A stretch of DNA of 64,000 bases, taken from assembly GCA_964006375.1 (NCBI GenBank), contig OZ023265.1, positions 7,751,660-7,815,659 on the forward strand, written 5' to 3'. The position numbers were made by a program, and so were the translations under genes. Source of the stretch: Tillus elongatus. Its lineage: Eukaryota; Arthropoda; Insecta; Coleoptera; Cleridae. Numbering within the stretch: position 1 is the stretch's first letter; each line of letters starts with the position of its first letter. Shown here piece by piece: positions 49,512 through 59,683 of this stretch. The notes under the pieces were generated by a model. That model did not search any database, had not been told where the DNA came from, and saw nothing but the letters and a program-made list of their open reading frames with translations.

Positions 49512-49590
49512 GTCGATTTCGAAGTTATCTTCTTCTTCTTTGTTTACAGACGTCATAAACAAAGAAGAAGATGATAACTTTGAAATCGAC
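49512..49590. repeat. 35-bp near-perfect palindrome, 9-bp spacer
   Basis: Arms 49512-49546 and 49556-49590 (GTCGATTTCGAAGTTATC against GATAACTTTGAAATCGAC) are separated by CAGACGTCA. Compare the palindromes at 10.04, 17.07 and 50.17 kb, which also have 7-10-bp spacers. Confidence 0.85.
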
Positions 49591-49856
49591 TCCGCTGACG
49601 CTGATACCTTATAATCTTAGAATAAGGTACTTATTGTCTACTTTTAGTTTTTATTTACTCTTCATCTCGTATATGGAAAATTTGAGGTTAATGCATCTGC
49701 ATAATATCATGCAGTAGTTTAAAGTATACCTATATACAGATGTTCTGCGTAACTTATTGAAATTTTAATTTCAAAATTTTGTATTGTTTATACTTATTTA
49801 TTTCATTTTCAGAAAGTATGGATACAGCAATAGTAAATAAGTGTTGAAAAGAGCTT

Positions 49857-50115
49857 GGGCGCCGCAAGTACGTTATGGTAGCCAATTTACGTAAAAATAT
49901 TCCAAATGTTGATCACCAATTTCTCATTAAAGTAGAATCTTCAGTTTTGATACATACTAAAACTTATATAAAAGCAGCGTGGGTACTAAATTTAAAAAAT
50001 AACACAATGAGCTTCACAGGCAACGACAAATTTGTCTTAGAGAACCATTTTTATATTTTGTTTGCGGAAACTGGTTCGATCGAGTTGGCTAAAACGGATC
50101 ATCCAAACGACTAAT
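49857..50115 (-). mobile_element. AT-core element end fragment
   Basis: GGCGCCGCAAGTACGTTATG marks the non-hairpin end. The following ~240 bp resembles 39.66-39.80 kb. Hairpin end and TA core are missing. Confidence 0.5.
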
Positions 50116-50164
50116 AAGGAAAAATACCTGCCACATTTATAATTTGGCAGGTACATTCGTTTTG

Positions 50165-50326
50165 TAAATAAAAATAAAATTTTGGGTAAATTTGAAAATT
50201 AGCATACGGCGGCTTTTAAGAAAAAATTCAGAAACATGCTTAGAGGAGATCTAAGCATGTTTCTGATTTTTTTAAAAGCCCCCGTATGCCAATATGCAAA
50301 TTTACCCAGAATTTTATTTTTATTTA
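50165..50326. repeat. ~78-bp palindrome, 7-bp spacer
   Basis: Arms 50165-50243 and 50251-50326 pair with a few mismatches and indels around AGGAGAT. The right arm sequence recurs singly at 39.5-39.6 kb, so the palindrome arose from an existing repeat by inverted duplication. Confidence 0.8.
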
Positions 50327-50948
50327 ATTATTTAAAGATGGTGTTTTGTGATGAATTTAACTCTCACTTAAGTGTCATATAATATTCAACCCACGCGGTA
50401 CAAATATTTAACAAGAACCATGATGAGATCCAGCAACTGCTGCAGGTAACTACAACCTATAATTTTCAAGTTCTTTCATTCATCATCTATTTTCCAATAT
50501 ATCAATTTTTAAACTATTCTTTGCTTGCAGAATAACAAATTTGCAAGTGAGGATATAGGAAATATGCTGACAAAGATAAGGCTGATAACAACAAGCAAGT
50601 TGGGAATATTTCAGTAAACATAAAATTTCAAGTTCTTTATATAATAATTTATTATAGTCTGTTTCCCAATTCATTGCTGTAAATAGACTTATAGTCGGTG
50701 TCACCATTTATTTAATTATGTCTGACAATTAAAATTTGGAAGGTGATGTTTAGACCCGTTACAATCTTTCCTGCATCAGGAAAGTATCCCTGCTCGATAC
50801 AGCAGCTTACTTTATGCCTCATAGCCTTTGTAACAAAATTCAGGTCTTAGAACCATTCGACAAAGGTTAATATTTTTAAAGGAGCATTGCCTATTATGAG
50901 AGACGTAGTGCTACAATGGCGAATAGACGGAGGTAATAGCTACAAATG
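50327..50948. other. Spacer, nothing recognised
   Basis: No gene or named repeat was recognised before the TA that borders the pogo-like element. Confidence 0.35.
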
Positions 50949-51192
50949 TAGGGGAAAGTAGGGTAAAACGGCCCCCCCGGGTAAAATGATCCCCTCACAT
51001 TTTTCCCATAGCATGCGTAAAACCACTGTTTAGCTTGAATCATTACATTCAGTACTACTATCGCCATCTATGTATGAATTGGTGAAGATGTGCGAAGCGT
51101 ATCTCGGCTAGTATAACATAACCAATAAAAACTCAGGTGGTGTTGTTAATTTCGTGCGGACCAAAGTTGTGTTTGTAGGCGTATTCACTGAG

Positions 51193-51439
51193 GTAAGTAA
51201 AACATCTTTGTATGATGTTTAAAAGGTATATTTTCCTGCACATTTCTTTTCTGTCGCCATTGCCCTAAATATGAGGATTCACTAATTATGTATTTTTTAT
51301 GCATTTGGTTACTCTTTGGGTAAAATGGTCCCTTTACATTGAGGCAAAATGGCCCCAGGGACCATTTTACCCTCGCATGGTCGCCTAAAAAATGCATAGC
51401 AATTTTTTCCAACAATCGAATATATCTTTATCTCTTCAG
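51193..51439 (+). other. Candidate 5'-UTR intron of the pogo-like gene
   Basis: A consensus donor GTAAGT follows ACTGAG at 51193, and a pyrimidine-rich acceptor TTTATCTCTTCAG ends at 51439, five bases before the start codon. The 247-bp interval contains the internal GGTCCC/GGCCCC motifs. This is inference from splice-site sequence only. Confidence 0.4.
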
Positions 51440-51444
51440 AAATA

Positions 51445-53559
51445 ATGGTTAGAAATTACGTTCGGAAGACCTCTAGACAAAAATGGGACTCAAATTCAAT
51501 GCGACATGCCTTACAAGAAATTTCTAATGGCATGCCTTTTAAAACAGCCGCTAGGACCTATAATCTGCCCTTGAGTACTTTAAAGAGAAGGGCCAAAAAT
51601 CAGAATAAATTGGTAAGTATTTTCAAACTAGACGTTTATATTCTTTCGATTCTGCAGATGTATTTTAGGGGAAAGAAGGCAGTTATTCGTCATTTTTGTT
51701 TTCAGGCAAAAGGTTTTACGAAAATTCTTGGAAGGTTCACTACAACATTGCCGAAGGAATTGGAGACGTACTTAAAGCAATATGTTTTAGAGATGGAAGA
51801 CCGTCTGTTCGGTCTGACAAAAAAAAATATTTGTCAAATGGCCTACGAGCTTGCGGAGAGGAATGGTATTAGCCACAGGTTTTCTAGAGAGAAAAAGGCA
51901 GCTGGAACGGGTTGGTTTAGAGATTTTCTGAAGAGAAATCCAGAGATTTCGTTTAGAACTCCGGAGGCCACCTCCGCTGCCAGAGCCAGAGGCTTTAATA
52001 AAGAAGTAGTGGCAAAGTATTTTTCTCTTTTGGAAGAAATAACAAGTAAAAATAACATCACACCGATGACAATGTACAATATGGATGAGTCGGGTATCCA
52101 GACAGTCCCCAGTAAGCTGCCCAAAATTTTAGCACATAAAGGGCGAAAGCAGGTTGGTTTCCTAACAAGTGCTGAAAGGGGACAAAATGTGAGCGTTGTT
52201 CTATGTGTAAATGCTGCTGGTCATTTCATTCCGCCAGCAATCATATTCCCTCGCAAAAGACGAAATGAGTTATTATTCCAAGGTGTTCCTTATGGAACGC
52301 TTTGTCTTTACAACGAATCTGGCTACATGAAATCTGAAACCTTTGTTCAATTCTTGCAGCATTTTAAACAACACACCCAGTGTTCCATTGAAAATAAGGT
52401 CCTCTTGTTGCTAGACGGGCATTCAAGCCACAAGTCCATCCAAGCTATAGAATATTGTAGGGAAAATGGCATTATACTGCTGTCGTTTCCTCCACATTGC
52501 ACTCATAAGATGCAACCATTAGATGTGGCTGTATTTTCACCTCTAATGGCATATTTTAATGAAGAGGTTATTTTATGGCTTAAAGCAAACCCAGGAAAAG
52601 TGGTAACAATGTATAACATTGGTGGTTTGTTTGGAAAAGCATATAGAAGAACTGCCACACTTAATAACGGTCTCAGTGGATTCGAGAAAACAGGCATCTG
52701 CCCCTTTAATCCGAATATATTCCCAGATTGGAAATTTAAACCATCCTACACAACTGATCGTCCTCTAGTGGAAAATGAAACCGACGCGGACGCTCCTATT
52801 TGTCACCAAGAACAAACTCCTCAGAAAACTCCTACTTAAAATACCCCTCCTCAAAAAACACCCCCTTCTTCGCCACCAAGATCATCTGTAATAACTTTTC
52901 CCATAAGAAAGAGGAAAATTCGTGATGAATCATCAGACGAGTCAGATGAATGGGAAGCAAGTGGACGATCTTCAGATGAAGTCAGCCTTTTTACAGATAG
53001 TGCAGATGATTTATCAGAAAATGAAACTTTAGACGCTGCAGTTCCAAAGATAAAAGTGGCCGTTTCAAAGCCAGTTGATGTTATAATAAGTCCTGAAGTT
53101 GGAACCTCAAATCCAAACCCTAACGTTAACGCTATAGAACTGGAAGCTGGTGCTGCGAACAATGAAGATAAAGATGACACTTTTGTAACTCCATTTGATT
53201 TATACCCCCTACCTCTGGCACCTCCTCAGACTAGGAGTTCAAGACCCTCCCAAGGAGCAACTGTTTTTACTTCCACACCAAACTATTTGGTTGCAAAAGA
53301 AAAATCAAAAACCGCTAGGCCAACTTCACAAACAGCTAGGAAAGCTGTGAGCAGAAAGGTGTTTGGAAAAAATAAAGAAAATAAAGGGAGAAGAGTTAAG
53401 GAAGACGACGTCGCCTGTATATTTTGTTCCGAGTTTTTCAGTGAGTCACGGGCCAAAGAGGTCTGGGTTTCTTGCAATTTGTGTAAAAAATGGTGTCATT
53501 CATTATGCGCAGGTGTTGCAAGAAAGCAAAAAATGTACATTTGCGATTTTTGCAAATAA
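51445..53559 (+). pseudogene. pogo-like transposase with C-terminal PHD finger, one nonsense codon
   Basis: The ATG at 51445 opens a frame that stays in one register to 53559 except for a TAA at 52837-52839. The order is a Psq-type helix-turn-helix (HALQEISNGMPFKTAARTYN, residues ~12-50), a CENP-B/Tc5-type HTH (GWFRDFLKRNPEISFRTPEA), and a DDE domain with Asp214 (YNMDESG), Asp324 (LLDGHSSH) and Asp360 (QPLDVAVF), spacing DD35D. An acidic Pro/Ser-rich linker follows, then a C4HC3 PHD-type finger (CIFC, CNLC, WCHSLC, CDFC) at the very C terminus. A 93-bp phase-0 candidate intron lies at 51613-51705. DNA-binding and catalytic parts precede the stop, so a 464-codon product could still be made. 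Function is inferred from the family. Confidence 0.85.
51613..51705 (+). other. Candidate 93-bp intron in the transposase gene
   Basis: Donor GTAAGTATTT directly after a codon boundary and acceptor TTTTTGTTTTCAG. The removed 31 codons (VSIFKLDVYILSILQMYFRG onward) look unlike the surrounding domain. Splicing joins NQNKL to AKGFTKILGRF. The length is a multiple of three, so the frame is open either way. Confidence 0.6.
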
Positions 53560-53841
53560 AAGTGTTTTTATAACTTTTATGTGAAAAAAAATGTGGGGGT
53601 CATTTTACCTCATGAAGGGGGCCATTTTAGCTCCACCAGGGTGTAAAATGGTTCCTTTGGGTCTTTTTTAAAGAATATCTATTTTTTTGTTCTTTTTATT
53701 ATTAGATGTTATTTTTTCAAAGAAATGTATTCTGTTATGTCTCTTTCATTGTATGAATAAATCATAATCAAATATTCCGTTTTTTTGTATTTTTTTGCCC
53801 AACAAATTGGTAAAGGGGCCATTTTGCCCCACTTTCCCCTA

Positions 53842-54645
53842 CGCATTAAAATTAAACATGTAAAACGGAATGAAAATCTGGAGATAAAATATAGCATTTC
53901 TTGGAATTCACATAAAGATTTGCTGACGACAACGCCGTGTGAACATCATATCTAAAAATAGCGTGATGAGCACAAGCCCTTTTTGTAAACAATGACGTAA
54001 TCATTGAACGCACGTTTCAAGTTGAAAATCATATGGTACGAGTTTTTCCAATCGAGCTGTAATACGTCAACGTTGAAACGAGGATGAAAACTGCGCAGCG
54101 GAGTGAGACTAAAAGCGAGAGTGTCGTGACAACTCATTCGGTTGTAAGGCTCCATCGAAAAAAGTCACCAAAATTGTACAAAAGCATTCACAACACGAGG
54201 CTCTATAGTGAGTATTAATTAGTGCCTGACTAGAGTAATCTACCTTAAAACAACTTTATACAGTGTGAGTCAAGTTATCTAACTTTCTATATATCAATCA
54301 TTACAAGGAATTAATTTAATTTCAAATAGGTTTCATGGCATACTCAGAACCTTGTCTTCTACCTTACCTATCTAATGTTTTGGGACGTGGTCAGACACCT
54401 GACCCCTATCTTATATTCTCTATCAAATTGTGGTGATACAGTCAGACCACGGCCTTATATCAAATCGCCACTAGCTACTGTTAGGGCTTTCTTTCAAAAA
54501 ACTATAAAATACTTTTTATTATAAAACGATTTTCATTCTGCAGATGAATATTTATCTTTTTAATTTTAGCCATCCTTTGTCAAAGTGTGTTATAATTATA
54601 ATGTCCTTGGTAGTTTTTATTGGATGGTCGTAGTTTTTATATTTT
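53842..54645. other. Spacer, nothing recognised
   Basis: The 53.98-54.18 kb part is less AT-rich. It has inverted pieces (ATTGAACGCACGTTTCAAG against CAACGTTGAAACG) but no named feature. Confidence 0.35.
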
Positions 54646-54647
54646 GT

Positions 54648-54658
54648 TTTGTTATTGT
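54648..54658. repeat. Candidate left target-site duplication of the array
   Basis: TTTGTTATTGT is identical to 58209-58219 at the other edge. Part of the right copy (TTTGT) overlaps the unit's own sequence, so its true length may be less than 11 bp. Confidence 0.5.
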
Positions 54659-54662
54659 ATTG

Positions 54663-54703
54663 TCGTACTGACGAGCTCTAATTAGAGCGAAACCGGTCTA
54701 CGG
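54663..54703 (+). ncRNA. Hammerhead ribozyme motif 1 of array
   Basis: TCGTA (helix I), CTGACGA (54668-54674), stem II GCTCT/AGAGC with AATT loop, GAAA (54689-54692), CCGG (helix III), TC, TACGG (helix I). All core positions are canonical. Helix I contains one U-G pair. The predicted cut is after 54698. Confidence 0.75.
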
Positions 54704-54981
54704 TTCTAATTGTGGTGAGAACGCATCTAGCCTTACAGACTTTGTTCCTATATTATGGTTAAAGTGGGTCAGGGCTGATAATTTACTAAGTTGTTAGTTG
54801 GTTGTATACAGTCTCTATTTTTTAACATTATTTGTTATTTCGAGCTGCCCTGACAACATATTACTTGCTTCCGCAACGAGGTGGCGGCACATGCGTCGTA
54901 TCTTACATCTAACTTAGTGTTGGAAGGCTGGCTACCATAGCTGTATTACTTTATAGGTGTATTTTCGCTGCAATTAGTATG

Positions 54982-55022
54982 CCGTACTGACGAGCTCTAA
55001 TTAGAGCGAAACCGGTCTACGG
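54982..55022 (+). ncRNA. Hammerhead ribozyme motif 2 of array
   Basis: CCGTA/TACGG helix I (five perfect pairs), CTGACGA (54987-54993), stem II of five pairs with AATT loop, GAAA (55008-55011), CCGG, TC. This is the best-preserved copy. The predicted cut is after 55017. Confidence 0.8.
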
Positions 55023-55268
55023 TTCTAACTGTGGTGAGAATACATCTAGCCTTACATATTTTGTCCCTATATTAAGCGATAAATGGGCCAGGGCTGACAA
55101 TTTACTAAATTGTTAGTTTGTTGTATACAGTCTCCATTTTTTTTTAATTCTGCGTTATTTGGAGCTGCCGTGACAACATGGTTAGATTAGGTTAGGTTTA
55201 ATTGTGAGTGGACCATACCGGTCCCTCCACCGCGACCATAAGATCTATTGTGGCTCACGCCTAGTAGT

Positions 55269-56111
55269 CTATATTTCGCCCAACAAAGCCAGGCTTCTGC
55301 AGAGGTCGATAATCTTTGTGGGCGAAAGTTGATCCAGATCCTCCGGAGCAAGCTTTATCTTGCCAAAGAGCAGGTATCTAGTCCCGTCCGCTGACGGACA
55401 GGAACACAGTACGTGCTCTGCTGTCTCCTCACTCTCCATACACAACCGGCACTCGGTCTCCTGACCGACTCCAATACGGTGCATGTGGTGACGCAAGCGG
55501 CAGTGTCCTGTATACAGACCGACTAGAGTACTCAGTTGTTGTCTGTTTAACTCTAGAAGTTTTTTAGCCCTTGACTCAGACAGGCCATTTATGAAGGCCT
55601 TAGAGTGAGCTAATCCTGGAAGATTTTGCCAATACTGGATTGTTATTCTTTCTGTCCTTCTCTTTAAGGTGCGTTTTGCTGTGCATGATATCCCCAGCAC
55701 CGGTTCTGGTCCGACAAAGTCTCTCGGGGCACCACTACAGACAAGCGCGTCGGCCGCAACATTGCCATCATGGTCCGAGTGACCCGGTATCCAGACCAGC
55801 GACACCTCAATACAGCTGCCCGGTTCGTTAAGGGCAGATTTACATCTCCATCCAGTTTTTGAATTACACCGGTAGAAACCAAGCGCTTTTATTGCAGTTT
55901 GGCTATCTGCATATATCTTTATCGATTTGTGTGTGCACTGGTTTTTTATACTTTTCCTTGCACACATCTCGATGGCATACACTTCTGCCTGGTGTATGGT
56001 TGCGTACTTGCCGAGGCTAGCTGATTGTCTAGCATCGGTGCCGCCCCCATATGCGCCGGCTCCCACTCCCAATTTGGAGCCGTCAGAGTACCAGTAGAGA
56101 TCGGCTCTCAA
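55269..56111 (-). pseudogene. LINE-A RNase H and zinc knuckle, intact stretch
   Basis: A 280-codon open frame with YWYSDGSKLGVGAGAYGGG (Asp), HQAEVYAIEMCA (Glu), IYADSQTAIKALG (Asp), LVWIPGHSDHDGNVAADALV (His and Asp) and a C-terminal CRLCMESEETAEHVLCSC knuckle. All RNase H catalytic residues are present. RNase H removes the RNA strand during reverse transcription. A stop just upstream (about 56112-56122) separates it from the RT portion. Confidence 0.85.
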
Positions 56112-56489
56112 TAGGGTCGTTTAATTTCGCTCCCAGTCCTCCCTTTCCGGGAGGACGGTCTTGAAAGACAGACCTCTACTGATCTTTGTAGGCATCAAGT
56201 CTGAGACCATTCCCAGAATCCCGTGACCCTCAATGTCATCGAGGAGTCCGGACCCTCCCAGACTGATTTCCTTCGGCATACTGTCGGCCGTTTGTTTTAG
56301 TCTGTACGTTGTCCACCTCGCCACCCTCTCCAACCATATGTGAAGAGGTGGAATATTAAGGAGGACCTCCAGAGCGGCCGATGGTGCGGTGCTTATCGCT
56401 CCCGTTATCATCAGACAAGCTTGTCTCTGTAGATGAGCCAGTTTGGCCCTCGCGATACCACGAAGTTTCTTAGGCCACCAAACTATGGC

Positions 56490-57591
56490 TCAATATGTTA
56501 TCATTGGTCTGATAACCACTAGATAGAGCCAGTACATCTGTTGGGGGTTTGTTCCCCAGTTGTTTCCACAGATTCTCCGGCATGTCAACAGGGACAGTTT
56601 AGCCCTGCGGACTATATTCTCTAAATGTATGTCCCAGTTGAGCTTCTTATCTAGGGTAACCCCCAGATATTTTGCTTGTTCCGAAAATGGAATCGTTTCC
56701 CCATAAGAATATGTGGTTTTAATTTGTCCAACCTTCTTCTTCTGGTAAATGGAACAATGATCGTTTTGCAGTGGTTCACAGACATCTGTTCCCTCCAGCA
56801 CCAATCATTCACTACATTTAGTGTCTCCTGAAGAGTACTTGCTAGTTCCTCCTCATATTTGCCCCTAACCATTATGACTAGATCATCAGCATACGCCTGG
56901 ACCTCAACCTCCCACAGCCCGAGGATAACCAGCAAATCGTTCACAAAGAGAGACCACAGCAGGGGGATAGAACTCCCCCCTGAGGGCACCCCCTCGCAGC
57001 CCTGAAGCCGACCACCTCCCCCTGCAGCGAGGTAATAACGGTCCGATTGTGGAGCATGTTTCCGATCCAGCCACAAATGGTAGGTTCCACCCCTCTAGAG
57101 ATAGTGGCTTCGTAGAGGGAGATAGGTAATGCATTGTTGAATGCTCCTTCAATGTCGAGAAATGCAGCCACCGCCACCTCCCCGTTATCCAGGGAGTGTG
57201 TGATCTTCTCGACGAGGTTATTGAGTGCTAACTTAGCAGATTTGCCAGTTTGTTAGGCATACTGGTGGGTATTAAGGGGGTTGTTGACTAAGATGCTCCT
57301 CCTAATGTGTCCGTCCAGTATTTTTTCCAATCCCTTCAAGAGGAATGATGTGATACTGAGAGGTCTCAGTGATGTGGGTAGGAGGTCATTACGTCCCAAT
57401 TTGGGAATGTAACCCCCCCCCCCCCTAATTATCGTCCAGCTGGATGGAATATAGCTCCAAGCCAGACTGGCTCTATACAGCCTGATTAGGAAAGGTATGA
57501 GAATCTCCAGTCCATTTTGTAGAATGACCGGTACCACCCCATCCTCCCCTGGTGCCTTGAATGGCTGGAAATGTTTCACAGCACACTCCAC
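56490..57591 (-). pseudogene. LINE-A reverse transcriptase, frameshifted
   Basis: Minus-strand blocks in order: KAPGEDGVVPVILQNG, SLRPLSITSFLLKGLEKILD, VAAFLDIEGAFNNALPIS (motif A), GFRAARGCPQGGVLSP (motif B), VQAYADDLVIMVRG (motif C, YADD), and MSVNHCKTIIVPFTRRRR. Motifs A-C keep their catalytic residues but fall in different frames. A run of C/G near 57415-57427 is one likely frameshift site. Confidence 0.85.
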
Positions 57592-57817
57592 CGCCGAGGC
57601 CGTAACTATTCTCCGAGAAACCCGCCAGTCCTCCCCCCGAGGGCGTTTAAATCGACCCTCGGCTGGCCGGACATCTTCGTTGATCGTGACAACATACTAC
57701 TTGGTTCTGCAACGAGGTGAGGGCACATGCTTCGTGCTATACAACTCACTTAGTGTTGGAAGGCTGGCTACCATAGCCGTATTATTTTATAGGTGTAATT
57801 TCTCTGCAATTAGTATG

Positions 57818-57858
57818 CTGTGCTGACGAGCTCTAATTAGAGTGAAACCGGTCTACGG
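57818..57858 (+). ncRNA. Hammerhead ribozyme motif 3 of array
   Basis: CTGTG/TACGG helix I with two wobble pairs, CTGACGA (57823-57829), stem II closed by a G-U pair, GAAA (57844-57847), CCGG, TC. The substitutions keep pairing possible. The predicted cut is after 57853. Confidence 0.7.
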
Positions 57859-58130
57859 TTCTAATTGTAGTGAGAATGAATCTAGCCTTACATACCTTGT
57901 CCCTATATTAGGGGAGAAATGGGCCAGGGTTGACAATTTACTGAATTGCTAGTTGTACAGTCTCTATTTTTTAACATTCTGTGTTATTTGGAGCTGCCGT
58001 GACAACATACTACTTGGTTCCGCAGCGAGGTGGCGGCAAGTGCTTCGTGTCTTACATCTTACTTAGTGCTGGAAGGCTAGTTACCTTAGCCGTATTACTT
58101 TATAGGTGTATTTTCGGTGCAATTAGTATG

Positions 58131-58171
58131 CCGTACTGACGAGCTCTAATGAGAGCGAAACCGGTCGACGG
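58131..58171 (+). ncRNA. Hammerhead ribozyme motif 4 of array
   Basis: CCGTA against GACGG (one mismatch next to the cut site), CTGACGA (58136-58142), stem II GCTCT/AGAGC with AATG loop, GAAA (58157-58160), CCGG, TC. The core is intact, and helix I is weakened at its first pair. The predicted cut is after 58166. Confidence 0.7.
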
Positions 58172-58208
58172 TTCTAATTGTGGTGAGAATGCATCTAGCC
58201 TTACATAC

Positions 58209-58219
58209 TTTGTTATTGT
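58209..58219. repeat. Candidate right target-site duplication of the array
   Basis: TTTGTTATTGT repeats the left-edge sequence. The unit similarity stops at this point. Confidence 0.5.
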
Positions 58220-59680
58220 GTGTTGTTTATATTTATATTTTAAATCTACACATATGCCTTGAAAACTTTGAAGGTAACAACTATTAATACTATTATTTTA
58301 GCAACTAAATTCATTTTTGCTTACTGAAAAGTTTATTAATAGGTATACACTTCTAATGCTTCAAATTTTGTATGGTTTAACCAACATTCCTTTATTGTAG
58401 TTTTAGAGATCTCGGTGGTGTTGCTAATGTATATGTTTGGAATGGTTATGAAATAATTTTAATTAGAACACATTTAACTTGTTTGTGTAAAAGCAATAGC
58501 TGGTCTTTACACTGAAACTATTTTAAATGTAAATCAAACATCTCTCCAGGTATTTGCTGGGTATATATTGTCACAAACTTCTTGTTACACCATAAGGTTT
58601 CCTAACTACATTCAAACTAATTATTATAGCTCCTTTGCGAAACAAACTCAACCTCGTCCCACATTCTCCAGTTAAACTCTATTTATTGAGGAACGAGCAT
58701 AAGTGTTTCCTTGTCATTTAGTACCGCCGTATCGACAAGCAGGTATACAAACAGACCTCAAAGGGAAATTGAAACATTACGTGTAACATTGTGTGTATAC
58801 CTCTGTATTCAGATGCGGAGACATAATTGAACCAATCATCCTGTCATCTTAGTTCCACATACAACTTGAACAACACATAATTCACCAATTCCCGGCACTG
58901 TATTTCTGTGTGTACATGTGTCTGTGTTTATGTGTGTATACTATATCCTGCTTTGCATACGGGCGCGGATATTCTAATCAGAAAATCAATGAATTCTATT
59001 ATCTTAAGGTCGTATTGTGGGGGTCCTTTAAGTTTACTGGGTTTGGGTAATTAAATATCTGTTTGTGTGTGTTTTGATTCTTAAACACTGGCATATTTCT
59101 GCAACTGTAGCCAGTCACCAACCTCAGACAACAATTTTATCCACATACTTGCAAATTTTGCAAACCCCAGTTTTCTGTAAGTAGGGTAGACACCTGACGT
59201 CGATGATTGCTTTGCGCACCCTGTGAATTGCGGAATGTACTTAGAAACAATGCCACCGCCTCAGGAGTTGTCATTTTGCAGTATTTACTGAATTAATTCC
59301 TAATAATTTTGCTCCATGGGCTGTTGTAGGATCCAAATCCGGAACCTTTGCACAGCGAACTAGCATTCCATCTGCTGTGTTTTTATTGCACACTAAATGT
59401 AACGTGGACTAGACTAGGAATAAAATGTTAAAACTGTAACAGAACATACCATGCGCAATGGATGAAAAGAACAAAGAGAATTGAATATTTTTTCAGATGT
59501 GCGGTTTTACACTTACACAAAAAATGTAAGATCACTTGACAAGCCTTTTCCTAGTTTAACTTCCACATTGTCTTAACTTGTAGAAATATCGCATCGGCGA
59601 CAAACGTTCCAAAATTTTTTTTAGCTTAAACGTCGTAAAAAGTATGAAAATTAATAGAAAACATAATTTGGGAGTGAATT
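58220..59680. other. Spacer, nothing recognised
   Basis: A long stretch without gene or named repeat. It has short TG-rich runs near 58905-58940 and 59060-59075. Confidence 0.4.
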
Positions 59681-59683
59681 TTT

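Larger units (their letters stand above)
50951..53839 (+). mobile_element. pogo-superfamily DNA transposon, nearly intact
   Basis: The 2,889-bp element is bounded by TA on both sides (50949-50950 and 53840-53841). Terminal inverted repeats start GGGGAAAGTAGGGTAAAA on the left and GGGGAAAGTGGGGCAAAA (complement) on the right. Further copies of the GGGTAAAATG / GGCCATTTTRCC motif occur internally on both sides (50990, 51318, 51345-51372, 53600-53655). They are candidates for extra transposase-binding sites. It encodes one transposase with a PHD-type C terminus. Confidence 0.9.
55180..57684 (-). mobile_element. LINE-A nested in the retrozyme array, 11-bp TSD
   Basis: The insertion is bordered by identical CGTGACAACAT (55169-55179 and 57685-57695). 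Its 3' end (low coordinate) is AAACCTAACCTAATCTAACC on the minus strand. It is 5' truncated within RT (upstream of KAPGEDGVVPVIL). Several frameshifts and stops inactivate it. It is younger than the repeat unit it interrupts. Confidence 0.95.
54659..58208 (+). mobile_element. Retrozyme-like tandem array with hammerhead motifs
   Basis: A ~313-320-bp non-coding unit is repeated head-to-tail, with a hammerhead motif at each junction. Three complete units lie between four motifs. Predicted cut sites are after 54698, 55017, 57853 and 58166. The second-to-third distance includes a 2,505-bp LINE-A insertion plus its 11-bp duplication. A self-cleaving tandem transcript would release unit-length RNA, as proposed for retrozymes. 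An 11-bp direct repeat TTTGTTATTGT lies at each edge. No protein is encoded. Confidence 0.8.

Noticed and set aside
49917..50114. Shared peptide-like similarity SVLIHTKTYIKAA between 39.7 and 49.9 kb
   Set aside because: It reflects shared non-coding AT-core-related DNA read in chance frames, not a protein family.
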